Positions 7,515 through 15,616 of a stretch of 32,488 nt of DNA are shown piece by piece (the stretch's first letter is position 1; every line of letters begins with the position of its first letter). The position numbers and the translations under genes were made by a program. The notes beneath the pieces were generated by a model that ran no database searches, had not been told where the DNA came from, and saw nothing but the letters and a program-made list of their open reading frames with translations. Origin of the DNA: an uncultured Porphyromonadaceae bacterium (lineage in GTDB: Bacteria; Bacteroidota; Bacteroidia; Bacteroidales; Muribaculaceae); assembly GCA_947176915.1 (NCBI GenBank), contig CAMWSM010000026.1, positions 1 to 32,488 of the forward strand. The letters are read 5' to 3'.

Positions 7515-9623
7515 ATGAATCTGAACGAACGTCAGCAGGAAGCGGTAGAAGCAACCGAAGGTAGAGTGCGCGTTGTGGCGGGAGCGGGATCCGGCAAAAC
7601 ACGTGTGCTTGCCCATCGCTATGCTTTTCTGGTAAACGATATCGGCATAAGTCCCGGGAACATTCTCTGCCTCACCTTTACAAACAAGGCGGCGCAGGAG
7701 ATGAAGCGACGCATATCGACAATGGTAGACCGTGGTAGCGTCAACGATTTTATCTGCACCATTCACAGCTTCTGCGCCAAGTTCCTTCGGAGAGAAATTT
7801 ATAGGATAGGCTATCCCAAAAACTTCACAATTATTGATGAGGAGGATGGGAAAGTGCTTGCTCGGCAGGCAATGCAAGAGTTTGGAGTTGACCGAAGAAA
7901 GACCACTGCCGAACGTTTCCTTAAAAGTGTGGCAGCCCTGAAAGGGTATGAGCCGACCCATTACATACAGCGTCATCTTCTCCCCCATTCCTCCCCGGAA
8001 GCACCCGACGCCACAGTGAGGTATCTCAAACTGCAGCTCAAGCAGTTCGCTCTCGATTATGACGATCTCCTATATTTCACCCTCTATATTCTCAATCATT
8101 TCGATGATGCGAGAAAATACTGGACTGAAAAACTGAACTATGTAATGGTAGATGAAGTGCAGGACTGCACCGGAGATGATTGGAAACTCCTTCACGCCAT
8201 CACCCAACATCATGGCAATCTGTTTGTGGTAGGCGACCCCGATCAGGCAATCTATGAATGGAGAGGGGCGAATCCGAAGATTTTTGTTGACTTCAAGGCA
8301 AAGACAGACATTATCCTTAACCAGAACTATCGGTCGACTCCCGATATCCTTGATGTTGCCAATAGCATTATCGATCATAATCACAACCGTGTAAAGAAGG
8401 ATCTTTTCACCCTCCGCCCTAATGATAGGAAGAGCGTTCATGTTCATTCTAAATCTGAAAAGGAGGAAGCGGAATTTATTGCAGACAGAATTGAGGAGGG
8501 AAATAAAGAGGGACTTGGATTCGGGTCGTTTGCTGTGCTTTACAGAAGCTCCTTTCTCTCGCGAAATATCGAGCAGGCTCTTCTGAAGAAACATATTCCC
8601 TATACCGTCTGGGGCGGAGTGCGTTTTTTTGAGCGCAAGGAGATCAAGGACGTCCTTAGCTATTTACGTATTGTCGCTACCGACTCCGACGATCTCTCCT
8701 TCAGAAGAATCATCAATCTTCCGACAAGGAAATTCGGCGACACCTCCATGAAAACTCTCTCCACGATTGCTGAACTGGAGGGCACCTCCCTTATGGATAC
8801 CCTCCGCAATCATATTGATGAGAAACCTTTTAACAAGAGCTCTTTAAAAGATTTCCTGGCTCTTATAGATTCGGCAAGAGAACGTTCGCTTGTAATGAAC
8901 GTTTCCGATCTTACCGACTGGCTTATGAAAGAGAGCGGCCTGGGAGATCTCTACCGCACCGACGAGCAGGAAGACCGCCTTGAAAATATCGCGGAACTTA
9001 TAAATTCCATGAAAGAGTTTGAGCGTGGCAGGATGGATGACGATGATGCCGGACTCATATCCTATCTTCAGGAAATAGCCCTTTACACAAATGCTGATCG
9101 CACTAACGACAGTGAAAAAGTTAGACTTATGACAATCCATCAGTCAAAGGGTCTGGAATTTCCGGAAGTTTTTGTAGTTGGTTTGACCGAGGGTATTTTC
9201 CCGAATCACCGTTCCATACGCGAACGGCGACAGGATGGCGAAGAGGAGGAACGCAGGCTCATGTATGTTGCAACGACAAGAGCGGAGAAGATGCTATGGC
9301 TTTGTGAGTCGGAAGGATATATGAATGAAAACGGTGCCTTGAAATTTCCTTCACGCTTCCTATCGGAAGTGCCGGAAGGATTACTGAAAATCAAGGGGCA
9401 TATTGACCCTGTACTAAAAGCCGGAACCGAAGGACTTGTGTCAATGCTCAACAACGAGTTAGGACAAGGAGCCGACAATCATTGGGGGATTGGAAGCAAA
9501 GTTTCCCACAAAATATTTGGCACAGGAATAATCGAGGGCTATGATGCCACATCAAAATCCTACAAAGTGAATTTCTCCGGCACGACCCGCAACCTTGTCG
9601 CCCGTGTCCTGACCCTCCTCTGA
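7515..9623 (+). CDS. UvrD/PcrA-type superfamily 1 DNA helicase
   Basis: An ATP-dependent 3'-5' helicase of the UvrD/Rep/PcrA group, acting in excision repair and clearing of replication obstacles. The 702-residue product shows the Q-motif LNERQQEAV (3-11), Walker A GAGSGKT (23-29), motif Ib TIHSFC (about 82-87), Walker B VMVDEVQD (210-217), motif III GDPDQAIYEWR (240-250), QNYRST (270-275), and motif V/VI regions TIHQSKGLEF and RRLMYVATTRAEK. The last ~45 residues (VSHKIFGTGII...YKVNFSGTTR) look like the Tudor-like tail that contacts RNA polymerase in PcrA/UvrD. The ATG directly abuts the ispF stop, implying translational coupling. The symbol is left open because UvrD and PcrA cannot be separated by eye. 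Confidence 0.93.
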   Translation: MNLNERQQEAVEATEGRVRVVAGAGSGKTRVLAHRYAFLVNDIGISPGNILCLTFTNKAAQEMKRRISTMVDRGSVNDFICTIHSFCAKFLRREIYRIGYPKNFTIIDEEDGKVLARQAMQEFGVDRRKTTAERFLKSVAALKGYEPTHYIQRHLLPHSSPEAPDATVRYLKLQLKQFALDYDDLLYFTLYILNHFDDARKYWTEKLNYVMVDEVQDCTGDDWKLLHAITQHHGNLFVVGDPDQAIYEWRGANPKIFVDFKAKTDIILNQNYRSTPDILDVANSIIDHNHNRVKKDLFTLRPNDRKSVHVHSKSEKEEAEFIADRIEEGNKEGLGFGSFAVLYRSSFLSRNIEQALLKKHIPYTVWGGVRFFERKEIKDVLSYLRIVATDSDDLSFRRIINLPTRKFGDTSMKTLSTIAELEGTSLMDTLRNHIDEKPFNKSSLKDFLALIDSARERSLVMNVSDLTDWLMKESGLGDLYRTDEQEDRLENIAELINSMKEFERGRMDDDDAGLISYLQEIALYTNADRTNDSEKVRLMTIHQSKGLEFPEVFVVGLTEGIFPNHRSIRERRQDGEEEERRLMYVATTRAEKMLWLCESEGYMNENGALKFPSRFLSEVPEGLLKIKGHIDPVLKAGTEGLVSMLNNELGQGADNHWGIGSKVSHKIFGTGIIEGYDATSKSYKVNFSGTTRNLVARVLTLL

Positions 9624-9684
9624 AATTATCTACAGACAGGGGCGAAGGAACTGCATATCCTATTTACACCCATATAATAGCACT

Positions 9685-9783
9685 TTCCTTTGGATTTTAA
9701 CAGAATTACACCTATTATTCCTTTGGATTTTATCATAAAAAGGTCAATTATTCCTTTGGATTTTTACAATCTATTAATTACCT
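9685..9783 (+). repeat. Three direct repeats with exact 33-bp period
   Basis: TTCCTTTGGATTTT occurs at 9685, 9718 and 9751, a constant 33-bp step; the 15th base is A, A and T. The intervening 18 bp are AT-rich and not conserved. Thirty-three bp is close to three helical turns, so the copies face the same side of the DNA. The third copy supplies the TTTG used as the -33 element of the promoter of the following ATPase gene. Confidence 0.85.
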
Positions 9784-9786
9784 TTG
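9755..9786 (+). promoter_or_regulatory. Promoter of the AAA/DUF4143 ATPase gene
   Basis: TTTG (9755-9758, within repeat copy 3) and TACCTTTG (9779-9786) are 20 bp apart, a good match to the Bacteroidetes consensus. Transcription would start near 9792, giving a leader of about 24 nt before ATG 9816. Confidence 0.7.
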
Positions 9787-9815
9787 CATTATAGAATTTT
9801 ATTCTTTACTTGATC

Positions 9816-11213
9816 ATGGAATATCTCAAGCGTAACATAGATAAAGAACTTCAAAATTGGAAAGAATCGCCAATGCACAAACCGTTGCTTCTCCGTGGAG
9901 CAAGGCAAGTAGGGAAATCTATGTCTATCCGCAATTTAGGGAAAAGCTTCACCTATTATATCGAGATTAACTTGGAGCAAGAACCTGATCTTAAGACTCT
10001 ATTTGAACAACAGCCGGATGTAAAGGAGTTGGTTCAACGTATTGGAATAATTAAGAATACTCCCATAATAGCCGGAGAAACGCTATTGTTTATAGATGAA
10101 ATCCAGAACTGCCCGGCAGCTCTTAAAAGCCTATGGTTTTTTAAAGAGAATTACCCGGAGCTTCATGTCGCAGCTGCCGGTTCTCTACTTGAGTTTGCTC
10201 TCAAGAAAATGCCATCTTACGGAGTTGGAAGAGTACGCTCGTTGTTTATGTATCCTATGTCATTCAAGGAATATCTTATGGCCTTAGGAAAAGGCAACTG
10301 GATTGAAGCAATATCCCGGGGAGATTGGGATTCTCCGATGGCTCCGGAAATGCACTCCGCTCTTATTAATGAGTTCAGATCATTTCTTCTCGTGGGAGGA
10401 ATGCCGGCAAGTGTGAACGCCTGGGTAACTACCCGCGACTACTCGGCATGTCAAGATGAACAGAATGATATACAGCAAAGTTATTATGATGATTTTGCAA
10501 AATATGCCGACCGAATAGATACTCAGCTTCTCAGGAACACTTTGGCAAGCGTGATAATGCAAATAGGGAAAAAATTTGTTTATAGCAAAGTGGAAGGCAA
10601 CTATCGGTCAGAAGAGGTAAAAGAGGCACTTACTCTGTTAAGAGATGCCGGAATTATTATTCCCGTACAGATGTCAGCTTCTAATGGTTTACCTTTAGGG
10701 GCACAGGTTAATCCGAAATTCATCCGCTATGATTATTTGGATACCGGTCTTCTTCTGCGTATTATGGATTATTTGTATGATGACGATCAGGAATTGACTC
10801 GTCTGATTTTGGCAGGCACAGTCCCCGATTTAGTAAATAAGGGAATAGTCACGGAGATGACGGTGGGATTGGAATTGCTTAAAAGTTCAAATCCTAAAAA
10901 TCGCTACGAATTATTCTATTGGGAAAATCTTGATCGGAATACTACTTCAGAAGTTGAATATGTTATTGCAAAATCAGCTACTTGTGTGCCATTAGAGGTA
11001 AAGTCAGGAGTAACCGGGAAGATGAAAAGCCTTAGGGTATTCCTAAATAAAAAAAATCTGAAAGTCGGCATTCGTGCCTCCCTTGAAAATTTCGGAAAAC
11101 TTACAATTAAGGAAACAAGTGACAGAAATGGCTGCAAGATTGAGATTGAGCGAACAATAGGAATCCTGCCCCTTTATGCTATATGGAATATTCCCAACCT
11201 CTCCTTGCCGTAG
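9816..11213 (+). CDS. AAA ATPase with DUF4143 C-terminal domain
   Basis: This 465-residue protein belongs to the AAA_14/DUF4143 ATPases, abundant in Bacteroidales and archaea but with no firmly established function. Visible parts: N-terminal helix, Walker A GARQVGKS (28-35), Walker B LLFIDEIQ (90-97), a sensor-like AAGSLLEF (about 118-125), and the DUF4143 part with LRDAGIIIPV and FIRYDYLDTGLL. The C-terminus has EVEYVIAKSATCVPLEVKSG, resembling a PD-(D/E)XK nuclease-like core in which the usual Asp is Glu. ATG 9816 is preferred to the in-frame TTG at 9810. It has its own promoter behind phased repeats and stands alone between the helicase gene and the convergent dnaJ gene, so it is a plausible acquired module; composition appears more AT-rich than its neighbours. 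Confidence 0.88.
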   Translation: MEYLKRNIDKELQNWKESPMHKPLLLRGARQVGKSMSIRNLGKSFTYYIEINLEQEPDLKTLFEQQPDVKELVQRIGIIKNTPIIAGETLLFIDEIQNCPAALKSLWFFKENYPELHVAAAGSLLEFALKKMPSYGVGRVRSLFMYPMSFKEYLMALGKGNWIEAISRGDWDSPMAPEMHSALINEFRSFLLVGGMPASVNAWVTTRDYSACQDEQNDIQQSYYDDFAKYADRIDTQLLRNTLASVIMQIGKKFVYSKVEGNYRSEEVKEALTLLRDAGIIIPVQMSASNGLPLGAQVNPKFIRYDYLDTGLLLRIMDYLYDDDQELTRLILAGTVPDLVNKGIVTEMTVGLELLKSSNPKNRYELFYWENLDRNTTSEVEYVIAKSATCVPLEVKSGVTGKMKSLRVFLNKKNLKVGIRASLENFGKLTIKETSDRNGCKIEIERTIGILPLYAIWNIPNLSLP

Positions 11214-11237
11214 TCATTACACAAGTAAAAAAGATGC

Positions 11238-11270
11238 CTACGCCCTCTGTATGAATACAAGGGGGCGTAG
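11238..11270. terminator. Bidirectional terminator between the ATPase gene and dnaJ
   Basis: CTACGCCCTCTGTA (11238-11251) pairs with TACAAGGGGGCGTAG (11256-11270), a 14-bp stem with one bulge and loop TGAA. Read on the minus strand it is followed by GCATC and six T residues (complement of 11227-11232), a good intrinsic terminator for grpE-dnaJ. On the plus strand only TTTT at 11276-11279 follows, so termination of the ATPase gene is weaker. Confidence 0.8.
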
Positions 11271-11298
11271 ACATGTTTTATCAAAATTGAGGGAGGCT

Positions 11299-12513
11299 TT
11301 ATTCTACTCCGCGGTTTTCTTTGTTGAAGATGTGGCGGAGTCGGGAGAAGATGCGTTTGCTTGTGCTTTCGGTCGGCACTACGTTGGGGGCGTCTTTCAG
11401 ACTTTCGATCGCTGATTTCTCAGCGTCTGTCAGTGCTTCTGGGACATATACCATCACGTTTACGAGCAAATCACCCTTCACACTGCTGTTCATCTGAGGC
11501 AAGCCCTTGCCACGCAGACGGAGCACCTTTCCGGGCTGAGTGCCTGCTGCAATCTTCAGACGCGCCTTGCCGTCGACTGTGGGCACCTCGGCAGTGCCGC
11601 CGAGCGCTGCTGTCGGGAAGTCAAGCATAAGATTGTAGATAAGGTCATTTCCATCGCGGATAAGGTCAGGATTCTTCTCCTCCTGAATTACAATGAGCAA
11701 ATCACCGTTTACTCCACCGTGGCGAGGAGCATTACCCTGTCCGCGGAGTGTCAGGGTCATTCCATCCTCAACACCTGCCGGAATGTGGAAACTTACAATC
11801 TCCTCTTTCTTCTCCACGCCTGTGCCATGGCAATATGTGCATGGTTCAGTGATTACCTTTCCTTCGCCGTTACACTCCGGACAAACTGCCTCACTCTGCA
11901 TAGCGCCGAACATTGTCTGCTGCACGCGGTTAATATATCCGGTGCCACCGCAACGCTGACAGGTATGGAATGCAGTGCCATCCTTGGCTCCGGTGCCTTT
12001 GCAATGCTCACAAGCCACCTGACGAGGCAACTTGAGCTTCTTGTCGACACCGTTCATTATATCTTTGAGGTTTACCTTGACAGTGATACGCAGGTCCGTG
12101 CCCTTATTGACATGCTGACGGGTGCGCGTGCGACCGCCTCCGCCTCCAAAGCCACTGCCTCCACTGAAGCCGCTGAATCCACCGCCCATGTCGCCGAAGA
12201 TATCGCCGAAATGAGCAAAAATATCCTCCATAGACATGCCGCCGCTGCTGTAGAAACCACCGCCACCGGCACCACCGAATCCTTGCGGACCCATGTTGTG
12301 GCCGAACTGGTCATATTTGGCTCTCTTATCTGCGTCGCTGAGCACATCGTAGGCTTCTGCAGCCTCCTTGAATTTCTCCTCAGCCTCCTTATCGCCCGGA
12401 TTCTTATCCGGATGATATTTGATTGCCATCTTTCGATAGGCCTTCTTTATTTCATCCGCACTTGCGCTTTTTGAAACGCCAAGCACGTCATAGTAATCTC
12501 TTTTCTCTGCCAT
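11299..12513 (-). CDS. dnaJ: Chaperone DnaJ (Hsp40)
   Basis: Type I Hsp40 co-chaperone that delivers unfolded clients to DnaK and stimulates its ATPase. The 404-residue product shows the complete architecture: J domain with HPD at 34-36, a long Gly/Phe-rich linker (about 72-127), four CxxCxGxG zinc repeats (Cys168/171, 185/188, 211/214, 225/228), then the two beta-barrel client-binding domains and dimerisation tail. The C-terminal extension ([22 protein letters not shown]) is basic. The gene follows grpE by 36 bp on the same strand, while dnaK is not in the window. The glycine-rich stretch makes the other frames open, which explains spurious long ORFs on the plus strand here. Confidence 0.97.
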   Translation of the reverse strand: MAEKRDYYDVLGVSKSASADEIKKAYRKMAIKYHPDKNPGDKEAEEKFKEAAEAYDVLSDADKRAKYDQFGHNMGPQGFGGAGGGGFYSSGGMSMEDIFAHFGDIFGDMGGGFSGFSGGSGFGGGGGRTRTRQHVNKGTDLRITVKVNLKDIMNGVDKKLKLPRQVACEHCKGTGAKDGTAFHTCQRCGGTGYINRVQQTMFGAMQSEAVCPECNGEGKVITEPCTYCHGTGVEKKEEIVSFHIPAGVEDGMTLTLRGQGNAPRHGGVNGDLLIVIQEEKNPDLIRDGNDLIYNLMLDFPTAALGGTAEVPTVDGKARLKIAAGTQPGKVLRLRGKGLPQMNSSVKGDLLVNVMVYVPEALTDAEKSAIESLKDAPNVVPTESTSKRIFSRLRHIFNKENRGVE

Positions 12514-12549
12514 GATCTTTGTGGAATTTATTTAGTGAAGCTTTATATA

Positions 12550-13161
12550 TTACTGAGCCACTACCACCTTGGCATGGCGAAGCACCTTATCATTGATCAT
12601 ATAGCCCTTTTCGACAGTATCAAGAATCTTGCCCTTCTGAGCCTCGTCCTGAACAGGAACCACCGAAATTGCCTCATGCTTCTCTGTGTCGAAAGTATTA
12701 TCTTCAGGATCAAACTCCTTGACCCCGTTCATTGAAAGATACTTCTTAAGCTTATTATAGATAAGAGACATTCCCTCCTTCATGGCTGAGGCATCATCAC
12801 TGGTCTCAGCAGCCTTCAGACCTCTCTCAAAGTCATCCATAATCGGAAGAAGACCTTTCAATACATTCTCACCTGCATTCTTGATGATCTCGCTCTTCTC
12901 ACGAAGCGTACGCTTACGGAAATTGTCAAATTCCGCCATTAGGAAGAGATATTCCTTCTTCTCCTTCTCAACCTGTTGCTGAAGCGTCTCTACCTGACTT
13001 TCAAGAGTGTTTACCTCCTGTTCAGCCTCAGCTTCTTCCACTGTTTCAACATCGGGAGCAACATCAGAAATTCCTACTTCCTGACCATCCTGAAATCCGG
13101 ACTCGTTATTCTCTGCAGAGTTGAACTCTGCTTCATTATTTTGATAATTATTTTTTTCCAT
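12550..13161 (-). CDS. grpE: Nucleotide exchange factor GrpE
   Basis: GrpE releases ADP from DnaK and so resets the Hsp70 cycle. The 203-residue product has an acidic, Asn/Glu-rich disordered N-terminus (1-45), a long coiled-coil helix (about 48-95, ESQVETLQQQVEKEKKEYLF then FDNFRKRT), the helical bundle with LLPIMDDFERGL, and the beta-wing domain (VKEFDPEDNTFDTEKHEAIS) ending in the family signature KVLRHAKVVVAQ. It is the first gene of grpE-dnaJ. The start is the ATG at 13161, preceded by a sigma-54-like element; no CIRCE-type inverted repeat is present upstream. Confidence 0.96.
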   Translation of the reverse strand: MEKNNYQNNEAEFNSAENNESGFQDGQEVGISDVAPDVETVEEAEAEQEVNTLESQVETLQQQVEKEKKEYLFLMAEFDNFRKRTLREKSEIIKNAGENVLKGLLPIMDDFERGLKAAETSDDASAMKEGMSLIYNKLKKYLSMNGVKEFDPEDNTFDTEKHEAISVVPVQDEAQKGKILDTVEKGYMINDKVLRHAKVVVAQ

Positions 13162-13187
13162 AGCGGTTGTATGTTTAGATTTATCTA

Positions 13188-13204
13188 TGCAAAAACCACG
13201 CCAA
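13188..13204 (-). promoter_or_regulatory. Sigma-54-like promoter element upstream of grpE-dnaJ
   Basis: On the minus strand the sequence reads TTGGCGTGGTTTTTGCA. Compared with the sigma-54 consensus YTGGCACGNNNNTTGCW it differs only in AC to GT, and the GG and GC dinucleotides keep the exact -24/-12 spacing. Transcription would begin near 13177, 16 nt before the ATG. TTTGC is also common after Bacteroidetes -7 boxes, so a degenerate housekeeping promoter is the main alternative. Confidence 0.4.
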
Positions 13205-13281
13205 TTAATGTTAAAACAGGCGTGAATATAGAGTGAATTAATCCGGATCGGAATGCAGTGCCGACTCTCAATTCACCCATC

Positions 13282-14172
13282 CTATAATCCAAACAACCAA
13301 ACACCGTTATATGTTGACTCAAATTTCTCACACTGTCGTTTTGCTGCCATCTCATCCCTGTAAATACCGTAAATGGAGGAGCCGGAACCCGACATGGACG
13401 CATAGACAGCCCCACTTTCATAAAACTCATCTTTCAAGGCTTTCAATTGAGGGAATTGCGGAAAAATAGAATCTTCAAAATCATTTACGACCATCTCCCT
13501 CCATCTCTCAAGGGGGAGATTCGGAAGGAAACGGAGATCAAACCGAGGTTTTTTGGGAGTTATACCTGCAAAAGCCTCCTTTGTGGAAACAAATACGTCA
13601 GGCTTAACTATCATCAGCCAGCATCCGGAAAGATCCAGCTCTATCGGCGTAAGCTCCTCCCCGATTCCCTCTGCGAAACTCGGAGTGTTAAAAATAAAGA
13701 ACGGACAATCCGCCCCAAGCTTCACAGCCATTTCCGCCAGCCGATTCTTGGAAAAGGGCTCATCAAACATCTCATTCAAACCTGTGAGGCAGAAAGCAGC
13801 ATCAGCGCTTCCACCTCCTAAGCCGGCGCCCTCCGGAAGATTCTTGTCAAGGATGATGTTATACATCCCCTCCTCAATAGCTATTCCGGTTTTTTCATAA
13901 TAAGTGTTGAAGAAAAGCGTGGCTGCCTTTACCACGAGATTCTTCTCGGGAGCGCAGTTAAGCCTGCGGCCCATCAATTGAAATCGGCAGCCTGAAGGCT
14001 TATTTCTGTCGAGCGAGATCTCCAGAATGTCATCAAACGGCGCGGGCTGCTGAGGCATTCCGTTTTCAAGACCGATCGGGAAGAAGACAGTTTCAAGATT
14101 ATGATAGCCGTCCTCTCTCTTTCCCACAATATTCAACCCAATATTAATCTTGGCATTAACAAATTTTATCAT
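13282..14172 (-). CDS. ispE: 4-diphosphocytidyl-2-C-methyl-D-erythritol kinase
   Basis: IspE phosphorylates CDP-methylerythritol with ATP, the step before IspF in the MEP pathway. It is a GHMP-family kinase of 296 residues, normal length. The N-terminus VNAKINIGLNIVGKREDGYHNL contains the substrate-binding Lys8 and the GYH motif (22-24); the ATP loop PEGAGLGGGSADAA spans 113-126 with the conserved Asp124; MSGSGSSIYGIY near the C-terminus is GHMP motif 3. It starts 19 bp after the end of the MATE gene, suggesting a two-gene transcript. The 120-bp gap after its stop separates it from grpE. Confidence 0.95.
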   Translation of the reverse strand: MIKFVNAKINIGLNIVGKREDGYHNLETVFFPIGLENGMPQQPAPFDDILEISLDRNKPSGCRFQLMGRRLNCAPEKNLVVKAATLFFNTYYEKTGIAIEEGMYNIILDKNLPEGAGLGGGSADAAFCLTGLNEMFDEPFSKNRLAEMAVKLGADCPFFIFNTPSFAEGIGEELTPIELDLSGCWLMIVKPDVFVSTKEAFAGITPKKPRFDLRFLPNLPLERWREMVVNDFEDSIFPQFPQLKALKDEFYESGAVYASMSGSGSSIYGIYRDEMAAKRQCEKFESTYNGVWLFGL

Positions 14173-14191
14173 ACATTATTATCTACAACGG

Positions 14192-15529
14192 TTATACATT
14201 ACAGTTCATTCTCTTTTGAAGAGAGGATTTCCACATTAAGGCAAGAATAAGCCCCCTCATCATAAGATAGGAAAGGAATGCACTCCAAATTCTGAAATTA
14301 TTCTCTACACATACCGACAACTTGCCGTTATCTAATCTAAGAAACACGATGATGAAAAAGAGTATCGTGGCTCCCATCGTGGCAATCATCATTTTCCGAG
14401 TATCGGTCAGACCGACAAAGAAACCGTCATAGATAAATGCCCACGCTGAAACTATCGGAATCAGAGAGATCCAGATCACCATGGAATCAACTCCGGCACG
14501 CACTCTCTCACTGTCGGTCAGCAGAGCAGCCACTGCTCCTGTCGAAGTAAAATATAAAACAGTGAAAACAACTGCCACTCCCAATGTCCATAACATCAGA
14601 GCCTTGAAATACTCATGAACTTTTTCCAAATTCCGTGCTCCCGTCCATTTTCCGATCAGCGCCTCCCCGCTGAAAGCAAATCCATCCATGAAGAATGAAA
14701 AGAACTGGAAGAACTGCATCACCACCACATTTACAGCCAGAATCAAGGCTCCCAGTTTTGCCCCGGCTGCCGTAACTCCCATAGTTACGCATATAATGCA
14801 TGCCGAGCGCACAAAAAGGTTGCTGTTGACAGAGAAGAAACTCCCCCACCCTTTGTCGCGAAACAGATCTCTCCATGAACACCATATCCTTTTCCCTCTT
14901 CTCATCCATATCACGCAACCTAAGGCTATGACCAATCCCGTCCAGTTGGAAATGAGAGTGCCCCACGCAACGCCGGCAAATCCCATCTCAGCAGTGAAGA
15001 CCAACAGAAAACTTGCTGCAATATTGATGATGTTGACGGCAATGGCAATAACCATAGGATAAAATGTAGACTGCATCCCAACAAGCCATCCGCTGACTGC
15101 CATGACACCTAATAATGCCGGAGCACCCCATATCCGGATGAGAAAATATTCCTCGACAAACTCATCTACATTTTTGTCTGCCCCGACAATCGCCGAAAGA
15201 GAGTCGAAAAGAGGATAACGGGCTAAAATCAAAATAATTCCGGCAGCGAAGGCGAGAAAAAACGAACGGCTGAAAACCTTTCTTATTCCCGGCTCGTCCT
15301 GTGCGCCGTATGCCTGCGCCGTTATGCCGGTGGTGCCCATTCTCAGAAATCCGAACAGCCAGAACACAACGTTGAGCATCACCGATCCGACTGCAATGGC
15401 AGCCAGGAATATATCCGCGCCGAGATGTCCGGAAATAGCCGTGTCGCACAGTCCCAGGAGAGGGACTGTAACATTGCTTACAATTGCAGGCACACTGAGC
15501 CGCAAGATATCTTTATTAGTCCGATTCAA
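14192..15529 (-). CDS. MATE family efflux transporter (DinF-like)
   Basis: A multidrug and toxin extrusion antiporter: 445 residues with about twelve membrane helices. The two MatE halves begin with LSVPAIVSNVTVPLLGLCDTA (in part) and, in the second half, with FFSVNSNLFVRSACI. The conserved DTAISGHLG and the FLRMGTTGITAQAYGA segments place it in the DinF-type branch; the substrate cannot be predicted. The reading frame opens with a TTG codon at 15529: no in-frame ATG exists between the upstream stop (15578-15580) and residue 48, so TTG is the best start. It precedes ispE by 19 bp. No clear promoter was found in the 34 bp between the start and the upstream hairpin. Confidence 0.9.
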   Translation of the reverse strand: MNRTNKDILRLSVPAIVSNVTVPLLGLCDTAISGHLGADIFLAAIAVGSVMLNVVFWLFGFLRMGTTGITAQAYGAQDEPGIRKVFSRSFFLAFAAGIILILARYPLFDSLSAIVGADKNVDEFVEEYFLIRIWGAPALLGVMAVSGWLVGMQSTFYPMVIAIAVNIINIAASFLLVFTAEMGFAGVAWGTLISNWTGLVIALGCVIWMRRGKRIWCSWRDLFRDKGWGSFFSVNSNLFVRSACIICVTMGVTAAGAKLGALILAVNVVVMQFFQFFSFFMDGFAFSGEALIGKWTGARNLEKVHEYFKALMLWTLGVAVVFTVLYFTSTGAVAALLTDSERVRAGVDSMVIWISLIPIVSAWAFIYDGFFVGLTDTRKMMIATMGATILFFIIVFLRLDNGKLSVCVENNFRIWSAFLSYLMMRGLILALMWKSSLQKRMNCNV

Positions 15530-15563
15530 AGGATAGTGGAATATATAAATCTTTAATAATAAC

Positions 15564-15596
15564 GTAAGGGGACCTGTCTATGACACATCCCCTTAC
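15564..15596. terminator. Hairpin between the S9 peptidase and MATE genes
   Basis: GTAAGGGG (15564-15571) pairs with CCCCTTAC (15589-15596), with a second small stem TGTC/GACA inside the loop. On the minus strand, the direction of the flanking genes, it is followed only by GTTATTATT; the six-T run lies on the plus-strand side (15600-15605). It probably ends the S9 peptidase transcript but is asymmetrical in an unexpected sense. Confidence 0.5.
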
Positions 15597-15616
15597 CGAT
15601 TTTTTATCTCAAAAGA

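Noticed and set aside
11693..12474. Long plus-strand open frames opposite dnaJ (up to 251 codons)
   Set aside because: They mirror the Gly-rich and Cys-rich dnaJ coding strand and show no domain; dnaJ itself is unambiguous.
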